Shown here: one piece after another, positions 25,345-33,126 of the stretch
Position numbering within the stretch: the first letter of the stretch is position 1
Layout: each line of letters opens with the position of its first letter
From: Caldilineales bacterium
Lineage (GTDB): Bacteria; Chloroflexota; Anaerolineae; J102
NCBI GenBank assembly: GCA_013360575.1
Contig: JABWBG010000004.1
Coordinates: 1-38,966, forward strand
DNA: 38,966 bases
Reading direction: 5' to 3'
The notes under the pieces: model-generated
Told to the model about the DNA's origin: nothing
Seen by the model: the letters and a program-made list of their open reading frames with translations, nothing else
Databases searched by the model: none
Made by a program: the position numbers and the translations under genes

Positions 25345-26292
25345 ATGAACTCGCTCTCGATCGTCGTCCCCGTCTACAATAGCGAAGGATCACTACCGCT
25401 GTTGATCGAGCGCCTCGAACCGGCGCTGACCGGGTTGGAGCGAGACTACGAGATCATCCTGGTCAACGACGGCAGTCGCGACCGGTCGTGGGAAGTGATC
25501 GAGGCGCTGGTGGAAACGCACCCGCACGTGCGCGGCATCAACCTGATGCGGAATTACGGGCAGCACAACGCCCTGCTCTGCGGCATCCGGGCGGCGCACC
25601 ACGACATCATCATCACCCTCGACGACGATCTGCAAAACCCGCCGGAAGAGATCCCCAAGCTGTTGGCCAAGCTGGACGAGGGTTTCGATGTGGTGTATGG
25701 CACGCCGCAGAAACAACAGCACGGCCTCTGGCGGGATATGGCTTCGACCATCACAAAACTGGCGCTGCAAGGCGCCATGGGCGCCGAGACCGCGCGCAAA
25801 GTCAGCGCTTTCCGCGCCTTCCGCACCCAGGTGCGCGAGGCATTCGCAAGCTATCGCAGCGCCTTTGTCTCGATTGATGTCCTGCTCACCTGGGGCACCA
25901 CCCGTTTTGCGGCCGTTACTGTGCAGCACGATCCGCGGCGGATGGGTGTGTCCAATTACACGTTTCGCAAGCTGGTCACCCTGGCCTTGAACATGATGAC
26001 CGGTTTCAGCACCTGGCCGCTGCAATTGGCCAGCCTGATCGGCTTCGGTTTCACCCTCTTCGGCATTGGCGTCCTGGTTTGGGTGCTCGGTCGCTATTTG
26101 ATCCTCGGTTACAGCGTGCCCGGCTTCCCCTTCCTGGCTTCGGTCATCACCATCTTTGCCGGCGCTCAACTCTTTGCCCTCGGCATCATGGGCGAGTATC
26201 TGGCCCGCATGTACTCGCGCACGATGGATAAGCCCTCCTATGCGATCCGAGAACACGCCCACCCCGCGATGGCGGAGAACAACCGGCCATGA
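25345..26292 (+). CDS. Polyprenyl-phosphate glycosyltransferase (GT2; DPM1/ArnC/GtrB-like)
   Basis: Start ATG 25345 is two bases after the preceding stop; earlier in-frame starts lie within that gene. The GT-A domain has IVVPVYNSEGSL, VNDGSRDRSW, NYGQHNALLCGIRAA and DDDLQNPPEEIP (Asp93-95). The late word QHDPRRMGVSNYTFRKL (with 'R--G-S-Y') is standard for this class. Two C-terminal hydrophobic helices follow from about residue 230, as in ArnC and GtrB. Such enzymes load a sugar from a nucleotide onto undecaprenyl phosphate on the cytoplasmic face. The following genes encode a sugar N-acetyltransferase, a sugar aminotransferase and a small ArnE-like membrane protein, so the sugar may be an amino-dideoxyhexose. 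Confidence 0.9.
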   Translation: MNSLSIVVPVYNSEGSLPLLIERLEPALTGLERDYEIILVNDGSRDRSWEVIEALVETHPHVRGINLMRNYGQHNALLCGIRAAHHDIIITLDDDLQNPPEEIPKLLAKLDEGFDVVYGTPQKQQHGLWRDMASTITKLALQGAMGAETARKVSAFRAFRTQVREAFASYRSAFVSIDVLLTWGTTRFAAVTVQHDPRRMGVSNYTFRKLVTLALNMMTGFSTWPLQLASLIGFGFTLFGIGVLVWVLGRYLILGYSVPGFPFLASVITIFAGAQLFALGIMGEYLARMYSRTMDKPSYAIREHAHPAMAENNRP

Positions 26293-27020
26293 CCTCCCCC
26301 TGCACCTTTCTGGCCTGGGACAGCGACTTTTTCGGTTTGCGCATCGCCCGCGTGCAAGGTCATTATCTGACACCAGAACGGCAAAATGACATCGCTAACT
26401 GGTGCGCAGCGCAGGATATCGCTTGTTTGTACTTCCTTGCTGCCTGTGATGACGATGTTACCGTTTGCACAGCAGAGCAGGCAGGTTATCATTTGGTTGA
26501 TATCCGCGTAACTTTGAATTGCGCCAGTGAAAAAGCTATTTTGCTTTCTAAAATGAGTGACGATATCGTTGTCCGTACGAGTACAGAAACTGATTTAACG
26601 CAATTGCAGGAAATGGGCAGAGATCAATTTACAGATTCGCGTTTTTATCAGGATCAGCATTTCCCGCGCGAACGTTGTCAGGCGCTCTACGACACCTGGA
26701 TCGCCAAAAGCCTGCGCCGCGACAGCCCCGACCAGGTGCTGGTGGCCGAATGCACCGGACGGGCTGTGGGATATCTTGCCATTACCTCTCATGCCAGTCA
26801 GGGCATTGGACAGATTTCGTTGATGGCCGTGGCCCCGGCTGCGCACGGGCGCGGCATCGGCGCGGCGCTGCTTGATCAAGGTATTCGCATCTTTCGCAGG
26901 CAAAACGTGCATGAATTGCGAGTCGTCACACAAGGACGAAATATCGCATCACAGCAACTCTATCAGAAATTTGGTTTGCGTACTGCGCAGGTTCAGCTTT
27001 GGTATCACAAATGGTTCTGA
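26289..27020 (+). CDS. GNAT-family sugar N-acetyltransferase (WecD/RffC-like)
   Basis: ATG 26289 overlaps the previous stop by four bases. The 243-residue product starts with the WecD-type word WDSDFFG (residues 10-16) and has an N-terminal half of divergent GNAT type. Its C-terminal half contains the acetyl-CoA site (VAPAAHGRGIGAALL). WecD N-acetylates dTDP-4-amino-4,6-dideoxygalactose made by WecE. The WecE-like aminotransferase gene follows 22 bases later, so the pair probably makes dTDP-4-acetamido-4,6-dideoxyhexose. AT-rich patches at 26380-26660 and at the 3' end contrast with the GC-rich middle. Confidence 0.85.
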   Translation: MTSPCTFLAWDSDFFGLRIARVQGHYLTPERQNDIANWCAAQDIACLYFLAACDDDVTVCTAEQAGYHLVDIRVTLNCASEKAILLSKMSDDIVVRTSTETDLTQLQEMGRDQFTDSRFYQDQHFPRERCQALYDTWIAKSLRRDSPDQVLVAECTGRAVGYLAITSHASQGIGQISLMAVAPAAHGRGIGAALLDQGIRIFRRQNVHELRVVTQGRNIASQQLYQKFGLRTAQVQLWYHKWF

Positions 27021-27042
27021 TTTTGTAGATTGCTATCATTAT

Positions 27043-28185
27043 ATGACTGATTACGCCATTCCTTTCAACTGCCCCAGTTTCGCCGGCAATGAGGCGTCAT
27101 ACATGGCCGCGGCGGTGGCCAATGGCCATCTCTCCGGCGATGGCTCCTTCACCAAGGCCTGCCATTCCCTGATCGAGACCGCGTTAGGCGTGCCCAAGGC
27201 CTTGCTCACCACATCTTGCACCCACGCCCTGGAGATGACCGCCCTGCTACTCGACTTGCAGCCGGGCGATGAGGTGATCGTCCCCTCCTTCACCTTCGTG
27301 TCTTCAATCAACGCTTATGTGCTGCGCGGGGCCCGGCCTGTCTTTGCCGACATCCGGCCCGACACGCTCAACCTGGATGAGACCCGGCTGGAAGCGCTGA
27401 TCACGCCCCGCACCAGGGCTATTGTCGTGGTGCATTACGCCGGCGTGGGCTGCGCCATGGACGCCATCATGACCATCGCCAATCGCCACGGCATCCCCGT
27501 GATCGAAGACAACGCTCACGGCCTGTTCGGCAAATACAAAGACCGCTATCTGGGCACATTTGGGGCGCTGGCCACACAAAGCTTTCACGAGACCAAGAAT
27601 TTTACCTGCGGCGAAGGCGGCGCCCTTTTGATCAACGATCCCCGCTACATTGAGCGGGCCGAGATCATCCGCGAAAAGGGCACCAATCGCAGCCGTTTCT
27701 TCCGCGGCCAGGTCGATAAATACACCTGGGTGGACATCGGCTCCAGCTATCTGCCTTCGGATCTGCTGGCGGCGTTTCTGCTGGCGCAACTGGAACAACG
27801 CCAGGCCATCCAGGCGCGTCGCCGCCAGATTTGGGAATGCTACGATGAATGTCTGGAGGGCTGGTGTCAGGGGCAGGGTATCCGGCGACCCATCATCCCT
27901 GCCGACTGCGAACAGGCCTATCACATGTACTATCTGCTCCTGCCTTCCCTCGATGCCCGCCAGCGCCTGATCGATCATCTCAAAGCGCAGGGCATCCTCA
28001 GCGTCTTTCACTATCTGCCGCTGCATCTCTCCGATATGGGTCGGCGCTTTGGCGGCCAGCCCGGCGATTGCCCGGTGACGGAAGATGTCAGCGACCGCCT
28101 GCTGCGGTTGCCCTTCTACACTGCCCTCACTGCCGCCGAACAGATGCGGGTGATCGAAGCCGTGACCACGTTCACGGCGGTTTAA
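27043..28185 (+). CDS. wecE: dTDP-4-amino-4,6-dideoxygalactose transaminase (WecE/RffA-like)
   Basis: PLP-dependent sugar aminotransferase of the DegT/DnrJ/EryC1 family that converts dTDP-4-keto-6-deoxyglucose to dTDP-4-amino-4,6-dideoxygalactose. ATG 27043 gives 380 residues, the normal length, and starts with IPFNCPSFAGNE as E. coli WecE does (IPFNAPP). Conserved words are LTTSCTHALEMTALLLD, PGDEVI-PS-TFVSS, VHYAGVGC, and FHETKNF with the PLP lysine Lys185. EIIREKGTNRSRFFRGQVD and YTWVDIGSSYLPSDL are nearly identical to E. coli WecE as I recall it. No dTDP-glucose synthesis genes (RmlA, RmlB) are in the window, so the precursor must be made from elsewhere in the genome. Confidence 0.92.
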   Translation: MTDYAIPFNCPSFAGNEASYMAAAVANGHLSGDGSFTKACHSLIETALGVPKALLTTSCTHALEMTALLLDLQPGDEVIVPSFTFVSSINAYVLRGARPVFADIRPDTLNLDETRLEALITPRTRAIVVVHYAGVGCAMDAIMTIANRHGIPVIEDNAHGLFGKYKDRYLGTFGALATQSFHETKNFTCGEGGALLINDPRYIERAEIIREKGTNRSRFFRGQVDKYTWVDIGSSYLPSDLLAAFLLAQLEQRQAIQARRRQIWECYDECLEGWCQGQGIRRPIIPADCEQAYHMYYLLLPSLDARQRLIDHLKAQGILSVFHYLPLHLSDMGRRFGGQPGDCPVTEDVSDRLLRLPFYTALTAAEQMRVIEAVTTFTAV

Positions 28186-28197
28186 CCGGCTTTTCTC

Positions 28198-28575
28198 GTG
28201 AAAAAATCTATGCTTGTCTATCTTTTCATCGCCGGCACCATTCTCTTCACCGTCCTGGGCCAATTATCGCTCAAGGCCGGCATGATCGAGGTCGGCGCCG
28301 TTCCCCCTGATCCGAAGGCCCTGTCCGCATTCTTGTGGGCGGCGTTCACCAACTGGAAAGTTGTGTTTGGGTTGGCGTCTGCGGTCATCGCCGCGGTTTT
28401 GTGGATGGGCGCCGTCTCGCGCAGCGATATCAGCTTTGCCTACCCCTTCATGGCCCTGGCGATTGTCCTCGTCCTCGCCCTCTCCGGCGTCTTTTTTGCC
28501 GAGCAGGTCTCGTTAGGCCGCTGGGCGGGGGTGGCCATCGTCTGTCTGGGCTTGATCATCACCGCGCGCGCCTGA
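28198..28575 (+). CDS. Small four-helix membrane protein (ArnE/EamA/SMR-like flippase subunit)
   Basis: A 125-residue protein with four hydrophobic segments. It begins with FTVLGQLSLKAG, a word typical of half-size EamA/SMR proteins such as ArnE and ArnF, and later has RSDISFAYPFMAL, FFAEQVSLGRWAG and a final glycine-rich helix. ArnE and ArnF together flip undecaprenyl-phosphate-aminoarabinose. The ArnC-like gene four genes upstream supports a lipid-linked sugar role. No second subunit is in the window, so it may work as a homodimer. Start GTG 28198 has no clear ribosome site; ATG 28210 is an alternative start. Confidence 0.78.
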   Translation: MKKSMLVYLFIAGTILFTVLGQLSLKAGMIEVGAVPPDPKALSAFLWAAFTNWKVVFGLASAVIAAVLWMGAVSRSDISFAYPFMALAIVLVLALSGVFFAEQVSLGRWAGVAIVCLGLIITARA

Positions 28576-28634
28576 ACCGCAGTTAGCTGGCTTCGCTCCA
28601 AAATGCGGTCTTGAGAAATGGGGAAAAGAGTTCC

Positions 28635-28663
28635 TTGATAACAGTATCACTTTCTGATATTAT
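28635..28663 (+). promoter_or_regulatory. Promoter with overlapping palindromic operator for hicAB
   Basis: TTGATA (28635-28640) and TATTAT (28658-28663) are separated by 17 bases, and TGA directly precedes the -10 box, giving an extended -10. An inverted repeat TGATA-ACAG-TATCA (28636-28649) covers the -35 box, and a further TGATA half-site (28655-28659) overlaps the -10 box. This is a likely site for repression by the antitoxin. The predicted transcription start is near the GTG at 28670, so the toxin message may have no leader. Confidence 0.7.
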
Positions 28664-28669
28664 TACATC

Positions 28670-28924
28670 GTGGACAGCAAACACCGCAAAACTCTGGAAG
28701 CTATTTTCGAAAAGCCCGAGCGAGCCAATATCGCCTGGCAAGATGTCGAAGCCCTGTTCATCGCTTTAGGCGCTGAAATCTCAGAAGGTAGCGGCTCACG
28801 CGTGCGGGTTGCCCTAAAAGGCGTTCGCGCTGTATTTCACCGTCCCCATCCGCACAAGGAAACAAACAAAGGCGCAGTCAAATCTGTCCGCAGGTTTCTG
28901 GAAGCGGCAGGAGTTAAGCCATGA
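28670..28924 (+). CDS. hicA: HicA-like mRNA interferase toxin
   Basis: An 84-residue protein of the HicA family. It has the dsRNA-binding-type fold pattern with SGSRVRVALKGVRAVFHRPHP and ends with KGAVKSVRRFLEAAGVKP, as in many annotated HicA toxins. The catalytic His commonly found in 'GSH' is not present at that exact place (GSGS); His residues in HRPHPHKET could serve. GTG 28670 is the first start after the promoter. The toxin stop overlaps the antitoxin's ATG. The module has no link in function to the surrounding glycan genes. Confidence 0.85.
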   Translation: MDSKHRKTLEAIFEKPERANIAWQDVEALFIALGAEISEGSGSRVRVALKGVRAVFHRPHPHKETNKGAVKSVRRFLEAAGVKP

Positions 28925-29250
28925 TGGAATATAAAGGCTATATCGGTAAAATTACAATTGATGATAAAGCGAGCATTTTGTACGGCGAAGTTATTAATGT
29001 CCGTGATGTGATTACTTTTGAAGGTACAACCGTTGCCGAAATTCAACAGGCATTTCGAGAATCGGTGGATGATTATCTTGATTTTTGCGCACAACGAGGA
29101 GAATCGCCAGAAAAACCGTTTTCTGGTAAATTCGTTGTGCGTTTGCCCGTCGAATTGCATCGAAGAGCCTATATTCAGGCAAAGTTGAGGAATAAAAGCC
29201 TGAACAATTGGATCACAGAAGTTTTGCAAAGCGCGCTGCAAAATCAATGA
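28921..29250 (+). CDS. hicB: HicB-like antitoxin
   Basis: A 109-residue partner of the HicA-like toxin, with overlapping ATGA. The N-terminal part has the partially degraded RNase H-like fold pattern (YKGYIGKITIDDKASILYGEVINVRDVITFEG), followed by FRESVDDYLDFC and GKFVVRLPVELHRRAYIQAK. The last 40 residues resemble a ribbon-helix-helix DNA-binding region (NKSLNNWITEVL). It probably neutralises the toxin and represses the operon through the TGATA palindrome. Codon composition is more AT-rich than the neighbours, as expected for a mobile toxin-antitoxin pair. Confidence 0.85.
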   Translation: MMEYKGYIGKITIDDKASILYGEVINVRDVITFEGTTVAEIQQAFRESVDDYLDFCAQRGESPEKPFSGKFVVRLPVELHRRAYIQAKLRNKSLNNWITEVLQSALQNQ

Positions 29251-29342
29251 AGTCTTTTTTGTCCATGATTTTGTTGCGCCTTTGCATGAGCCGATTTTGC
29301 AGCAATGTGAACCCTTACGTTGCGTTTTCGATTTAGCTCTTC

Positions 29343-31052
29343 ATGCTCCAAAATCTGAAACGATCGGCAGCGCAACTTCTGCATCACTGGCGCCGGCAAC
29401 CGCAAAAACCCCTTCTTCCCGCCACCGATTGGCGTCAACTTCTCGCCGCCGATTGGGATGCCTGGGAAGCCGCGCGGGCCGCCGCGATGGGGGGCCCCAA
29501 AGTCCTGCTGGCCACCAGCCTGGGCGGCCACGATGGCGTCACGCCCGTGGAAAGCCTGCTGGCCGTGGCCCTGACCCTGCGCGGGGCCGAGGTGCACCTG
29601 CTCTTGTGCGACGCCTTCCTGCCCGCCTGCATGTTGGCCACCCTGCGCAAGCCCGAACACCATGCCCGCTTCGTGACAGAGGGGCCGCAGTCCCATCTGT
29701 GCGCCCGCTGCTGGGGCCAAGGCCGGGCGATCTTCGAACCGCTGGGGCTTCCCCTCCATCGTTACAGCGATCTGGTCAGCGCCGCCGCACAGGATGAGGC
29801 CAGGGGGATAGCCGAATCTATCGCCATCGCCGATATCCCCGCCTTCCGGCTCGATCATCTGGCCGTGGGCGAGCATGCCCTGGCCGGGGCATTGCGCTAT
29901 TTCGCCCGCGGCGATCTGCGCACAGAACCGGAGGGCGAAGCTATCCTGCGGCGCTATCTCCAGGCCGCTCTCCTCGCCACACGGGCCGCGCAGCGTCTGT
30001 TCGATCAACACGATTTCACCGCCGCTTGCTTTCACCACGGCATTTATGTCCCCCAGGGCCTGATCGGTGAGACGGCGAGGCAGCAGGGCGTGCGCGTGAT
30101 CAACTGGAACACGGCCTATCGCAAGCACTGTTTCATCTTCAGCCACGGCGATACCTACCATCATACCCTGATGACCGAGCCGACCTCGGTTTGGCAAGAT
30201 CTGCCGTGGACGCCGGAAATGGAGCGGCAGACGATGGACTACCTGGTCAGCCGTTGGTATGGCACGAACGACTGGGTGTGGTTCCACGAGCATCCGCAGG
30301 AAGATCTGGGCGAAATCGTAGCCGAGTTGGGGGTGGACCTGAGCAAACCGGTCATCGGCCTGCTCACCAACGTCATGTGGGATGCGCAACTGCACTACCC
30401 GGCCAACGCCTTTCCCAACATGTTGGATTGGGTGCTGCGCACCATCGCCTTTTTCGCCGATCGGCCCGACCTGCAACTCGTCATCCGCATTCACCCCGCC
30501 GAAATCCGCGGCACCGTGCCCTCGCGCCAGAAGATCGCCGACGAGATCGCCCGCGCTTTCCCCGACCTGCCCGCCAACGTCTTCGTCATCCCCCCCGAAA
30601 GCCAGATCAGCACCTATGCCGTCATGCTCAAATGCGACACCGTGATCATCTACGGCACCAAAACCGGCGTGGAACTGACCAGCTTTGGCATCCCCGTCAT
30701 CGTCGCCGGCGAGGCCTGGATCCGCAACAAAGGCGTGACGATGGACGCGCCCAACGCCGAAACCTATTTCCAGATGCTCGATCGCCTGCCCCTGCAAAGC
30801 CGCCTGGATGAGGCGACGACGCAACGCGCCCGCAAATACGCCTATCATTTCTTCTTCCGGCGCATGATCCCGGTGTCGGCGATGGAGCCTCTTGCTGGCT
30901 GGCCGCCGCTGCGTGTGAATCTGACTTCCCTTGCTGCCTTGCAACCTGGCGCTGATCCCGGCCTGGATCGGATCTGCGATGGCATCCTCACAGGCGCTGC
31001 CTTTGTCTATCCCGCCGAGCAGATCGCGCAGGCCGGGCCGGAGGGCCTGTGA
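29343..31052 (+). CDS. Capsule polysaccharide biosynthesis protein (KpsC/KpsS-like GT-B glycosyltransferase candidate)
   Basis: A 569-residue soluble protein of the Capsule_synth type. An N-terminal domain has LATSLGGHDGVTPVESLLAV (a Rossmann glycine-rich start) and a Cys-pair word CARCWGQG. The C-terminal half has RIHPAEIRG followed by YGTKTGVELTSFGIPVIVAGEAW, the conserved nucleotide-sugar region seen in capsule-synthesis and UDP-GlcNAc 2-epimerase-like GT-B enzymes. KpsC and KpsS add beta-Kdo residues to the lipid anchor of ABC-exported capsules, so this enzyme could use the CMP-ulosonic acid of the cluster; that is inference. ATG 29343 starts about 90 bases after hicB, and the stop overlaps the next start. 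Confidence 0.75.
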   Translation: MLQNLKRSAAQLLHHWRRQPQKPLLPATDWRQLLAADWDAWEAARAAAMGGPKVLLATSLGGHDGVTPVESLLAVALTLRGAEVHLLLCDAFLPACMLATLRKPEHHARFVTEGPQSHLCARCWGQGRAIFEPLGLPLHRYSDLVSAAAQDEARGIAESIAIADIPAFRLDHLAVGEHALAGALRYFARGDLRTEPEGEAILRRYLQAALLATRAAQRLFDQHDFTAACFHHGIYVPQGLIGETARQQGVRVINWNTAYRKHCFIFSHGDTYHHTLMTEPTSVWQDLPWTPEMERQTMDYLVSRWYGTNDWVWFHEHPQEDLGEIVAELGVDLSKPVIGLLTNVMWDAQLHYPANAFPNMLDWVLRTIAFFADRPDLQLVIRIHPAEIRGTVPSRQKIADEIARAFPDLPANVFVIPPESQISTYAVMLKCDTVIIYGTKTGVELTSFGIPVIVAGEAWIRNKGVTMDAPNAETYFQMLDRLPLQSRLDEATTQRARKYAYHFFFRRMIPVSAMEPLAGWPPLRVNLTSLAALQPGADPGLDRICDGILTGAAFVYPAEQIAQAGPEGL

Positions 31053-32191
31053 TGCGCCTGGTCGTCGATGGCGAGATCTTCACCCGCCAGACCAAGGGCG
31101 GCATCTCCCGCATCTTTATCGAGACATTGCCGCGGCTGTGCGACGCCGATCCCGGCCTGACCGCGGTCATCCTCACCGATGGCGCGCTGCGGCAGCCCTT
31201 GCCCAGGCATGCGCAGATCCTGCACCGGGCGATCCCACGCTACGAATGGTGGCTCAGGCCCGGCCGCCTGTTTCGCCCGGCCGCGATGGCGCTCAAACAG
31301 CGGGCGCGGGTGCGCCTGGCCGGCCCTGCCGCCGGGGCTGTGTGGCAGGCTTCCTATTACAGCACGCCCCCGGCGGCCTGGCAGGGCCTTTTTGCCGTGA
31401 TCTTTCATGATTTGATGGAAGAGCGCTATGCCGAGATGTTCGTTCAGCCGCGCCATGAACTGGTGCGCCGCCGCAAACGCGCCTGCGCCTTGCAGGCCGA
31501 CATCGTGATCTGCAATTCGCCCACCACGCAGCAGGATGTCTGCGCGTTCTACGGCCTGCCCCTGGCCAAGACACGGTTGATCACCCTGGCCCCCGGCTCT
31601 CACTTTCGCGTGTTGGCAAAAGAGGAGAGGATCCCAACCCTGGCGCCCCCCCGCCCCTATCTGTTGTATGTGGGCGAACGCTCGGCTTACAAGAATTTTG
31701 CCCTGCTGCTGACAGCCTACGCCGCCTGGCCGGGCCGGGCGGACCTCGATCTGGCTGTGGTGGGACGACCTTGGGATGCCGCAGAGTGGGCGCGCGTGCA
31801 GGCGCTGGGCCTGGCCGACCAGGTGCGCCACTATGCCTTTGCCGATGACGCCGCCCTCTGCCAGCTTTACAACGCCGCGGCCGCCTTCGTCTATCCCTCC
31901 CTTTTCGAGGGGTTCGGCCTCCCCCCGCTGGAGGCGATGGCCTGCGGTTGTCCCGTCGTCGCTTCGGATATCCCCACCACCCGCGGTGTGGCGGGCGATC
32001 ATCCCTTCTATTTCGCCGCGCAGGACGCCGCCGACTTGCGGCGAGCCTTGGACGCCGCGCTCGCCCAGGGCCGCGAGCAACTGCGGCAGGACGCGGCGCA
32101 GCAACACGCCGCCTCCTATTCCTGGCAGACCACGGCGCGTCAACTCAGCGCCATCTATCACGAGCTTGTGGGAGAGCCTTCGACGGCATGA
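31052..32191 (+). CDS. GT4-family glycosyltransferase
   Basis: Start ATG 31052 overlaps the previous stop (TGATG) with GGAGGG just upstream (31040-31046); GTG 31049 is less likely. The 379-residue GT-B enzyme has the N-terminal TKGGISRIFIETLP segment, LLYVGERSAYKNF, YPSLFEGFGLPPLEAMACGCPVV and DIPTTRGVAGDHPFYF. The E-x7-E nucleotide-binding motif of GT4 is in the FEGFGLPPLE word. Retaining GT4 enzymes use UDP-, GDP- or CDP-linked sugars. It is part of a run of three overlapping genes with the capsule-like protein and the next sulfotransferase. Confidence 0.9.
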   Translation: MRLVVDGEIFTRQTKGGISRIFIETLPRLCDADPGLTAVILTDGALRQPLPRHAQILHRAIPRYEWWLRPGRLFRPAAMALKQRARVRLAGPAAGAVWQASYYSTPPAAWQGLFAVIFHDLMEERYAEMFVQPRHELVRRRKRACALQADIVICNSPTTQQDVCAFYGLPLAKTRLITLAPGSHFRVLAKEERIPTLAPPRPYLLYVGERSAYKNFALLLTAYAAWPGRADLDLAVVGRPWDAAEWARVQALGLADQVRHYAFADDAALCQLYNAAAAFVYPSLFEGFGLPPLEAMACGCPVVASDIPTTRGVAGDHPFYFAAQDAADLRRALDAALAQGREQLRQDAAQQHAASYSWQTTARQLSAIYHELVGEPSTA

Positions 32192-33009
32192 ATACCTCGT
32201 CCGAACGCCCCGCCATCATCTTCCTGCACATCCCCAAATCGGGCGGCACCACGATGCACACCATCATCGAACGCCAGTACCCGCCCGACCGCATCTTCAC
32301 CATCGACGGCCAGCGCGTGCCGCAGTCGATCGCCGAATTCAAGGCCTTGCCCGCAGCCACGCGGGCGCGCTTGCAGGTGCTGAAGGGACACATGGCTTTT
32401 GGCTTGCACGCCTGGCTGCCGCAACCGGCCACCTATTTCACCCTGCTGCGACACCCGGTCGAACGGGCGATTTCCCATTACTATCACATCCTGCGCAGCC
32501 CGCATCACACCCATCACGCCGCGGTGGCAGGCGGGAAGATGGATTTGCAGGCCTTCGTCGAGGCCGGCGTCTCCCGCATTGTGGACAATGGCCAGGTGCG
32601 GGCGCTGGCCGCGGCGGAGGAAACGCCTTACGGGCAATGCACCGCCGCCATGCTGGCCCAGGCCGAAGCCAACATCGCTGCCGCTTTCGACCTCGTGGGC
32701 CTGACCGAACGGTTCGATGAGACCCTGGTGCTGCTCAAACAGCGCTACGGCTGGCGGATTGGCGCGTATCGTCGCCAGAACATCGGCGCCAACCGCCCCC
32801 CCTCCGCCGACGTGCCGCCCGCGGCCTGGCGTCTGCTGGAGGAGTTGAATCAGTTCGACATACAACTGTACGAACAGGCTGCGGCCCGTCTCGATCAAGC
32901 TGTGGCGCGGGGCGGCGCCCGTTTTGCCGTGGACGTGCGGCGCCTGCAATGGCGCAACGCCCTGCGCAGCCGCTACCGGCAGCTTGCCCTGCGCCTGCGC
33001 AGCATCTGA
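32188..33009 (+). CDS. Sulfotransferase family protein
   Basis: Fourth sulfotransferase of the window (273 residues). ATG 32188 overlaps the previous stop by four bases; GGAGAG is at 32171-32176. The PAPS loop is HIPKSGGTT at residues 14-22, and the second motif is LLRHPVERAISHYYH, with His in place of Asp or Glu. PHHTHHAA, IVDNGQVRALAAAEE and LTERFDETL are close to the 21651 and 22531 products, so these three form one subfamily. It is likely to sulfate a sugar in the same glycan. A GDP-mannose 3,5-epimerase gene follows after a 117-base gap. Confidence 0.87.
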   Translation: MNTSSERPAIIFLHIPKSGGTTMHTIIERQYPPDRIFTIDGQRVPQSIAEFKALPAATRARLQVLKGHMAFGLHAWLPQPATYFTLLRHPVERAISHYYHILRSPHHTHHAAVAGGKMDLQAFVEAGVSRIVDNGQVRALAAAEETPYGQCTAAMLAQAEANIAAAFDLVGLTERFDETLVLLKQRYGWRIGAYRRQNIGANRPPSADVPPAAWRLLEELNQFDIQLYEQAAARLDQAVARGGARFAVDVRRLQWRNALRSRYRQLALRLRSI

Positions 33010-33011
33010 CC

Positions 33012-33044
33012 GGGCAGAATCTCTGCCCAGGCAAGCCTTTGCCT
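33012..33044 (+). other. Two adjacent short hairpins upstream of the epimerase gene
   Basis: GGGCAGA-ATC-TCTGCCC (33012-33028) is directly followed by AGGCAA-GCCT-TTGCCT (33029-33044). Neither is followed by a T-run close enough for an obvious terminator, although a run of Ts lies near 33077-33084. They may cause pausing, protect message ends or form part of a weak terminator in the longest gap between 29343 and 36317. Confidence 0.5.
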
Positions 33045-33126
33045 GTATGCAATTCCAGGTCGTCCCCCGCGTGCGTGTTTTTTTGCTGATGACCGGTAAA
33101 TTTCTGATCTCAAGGAGATGCTTTTG

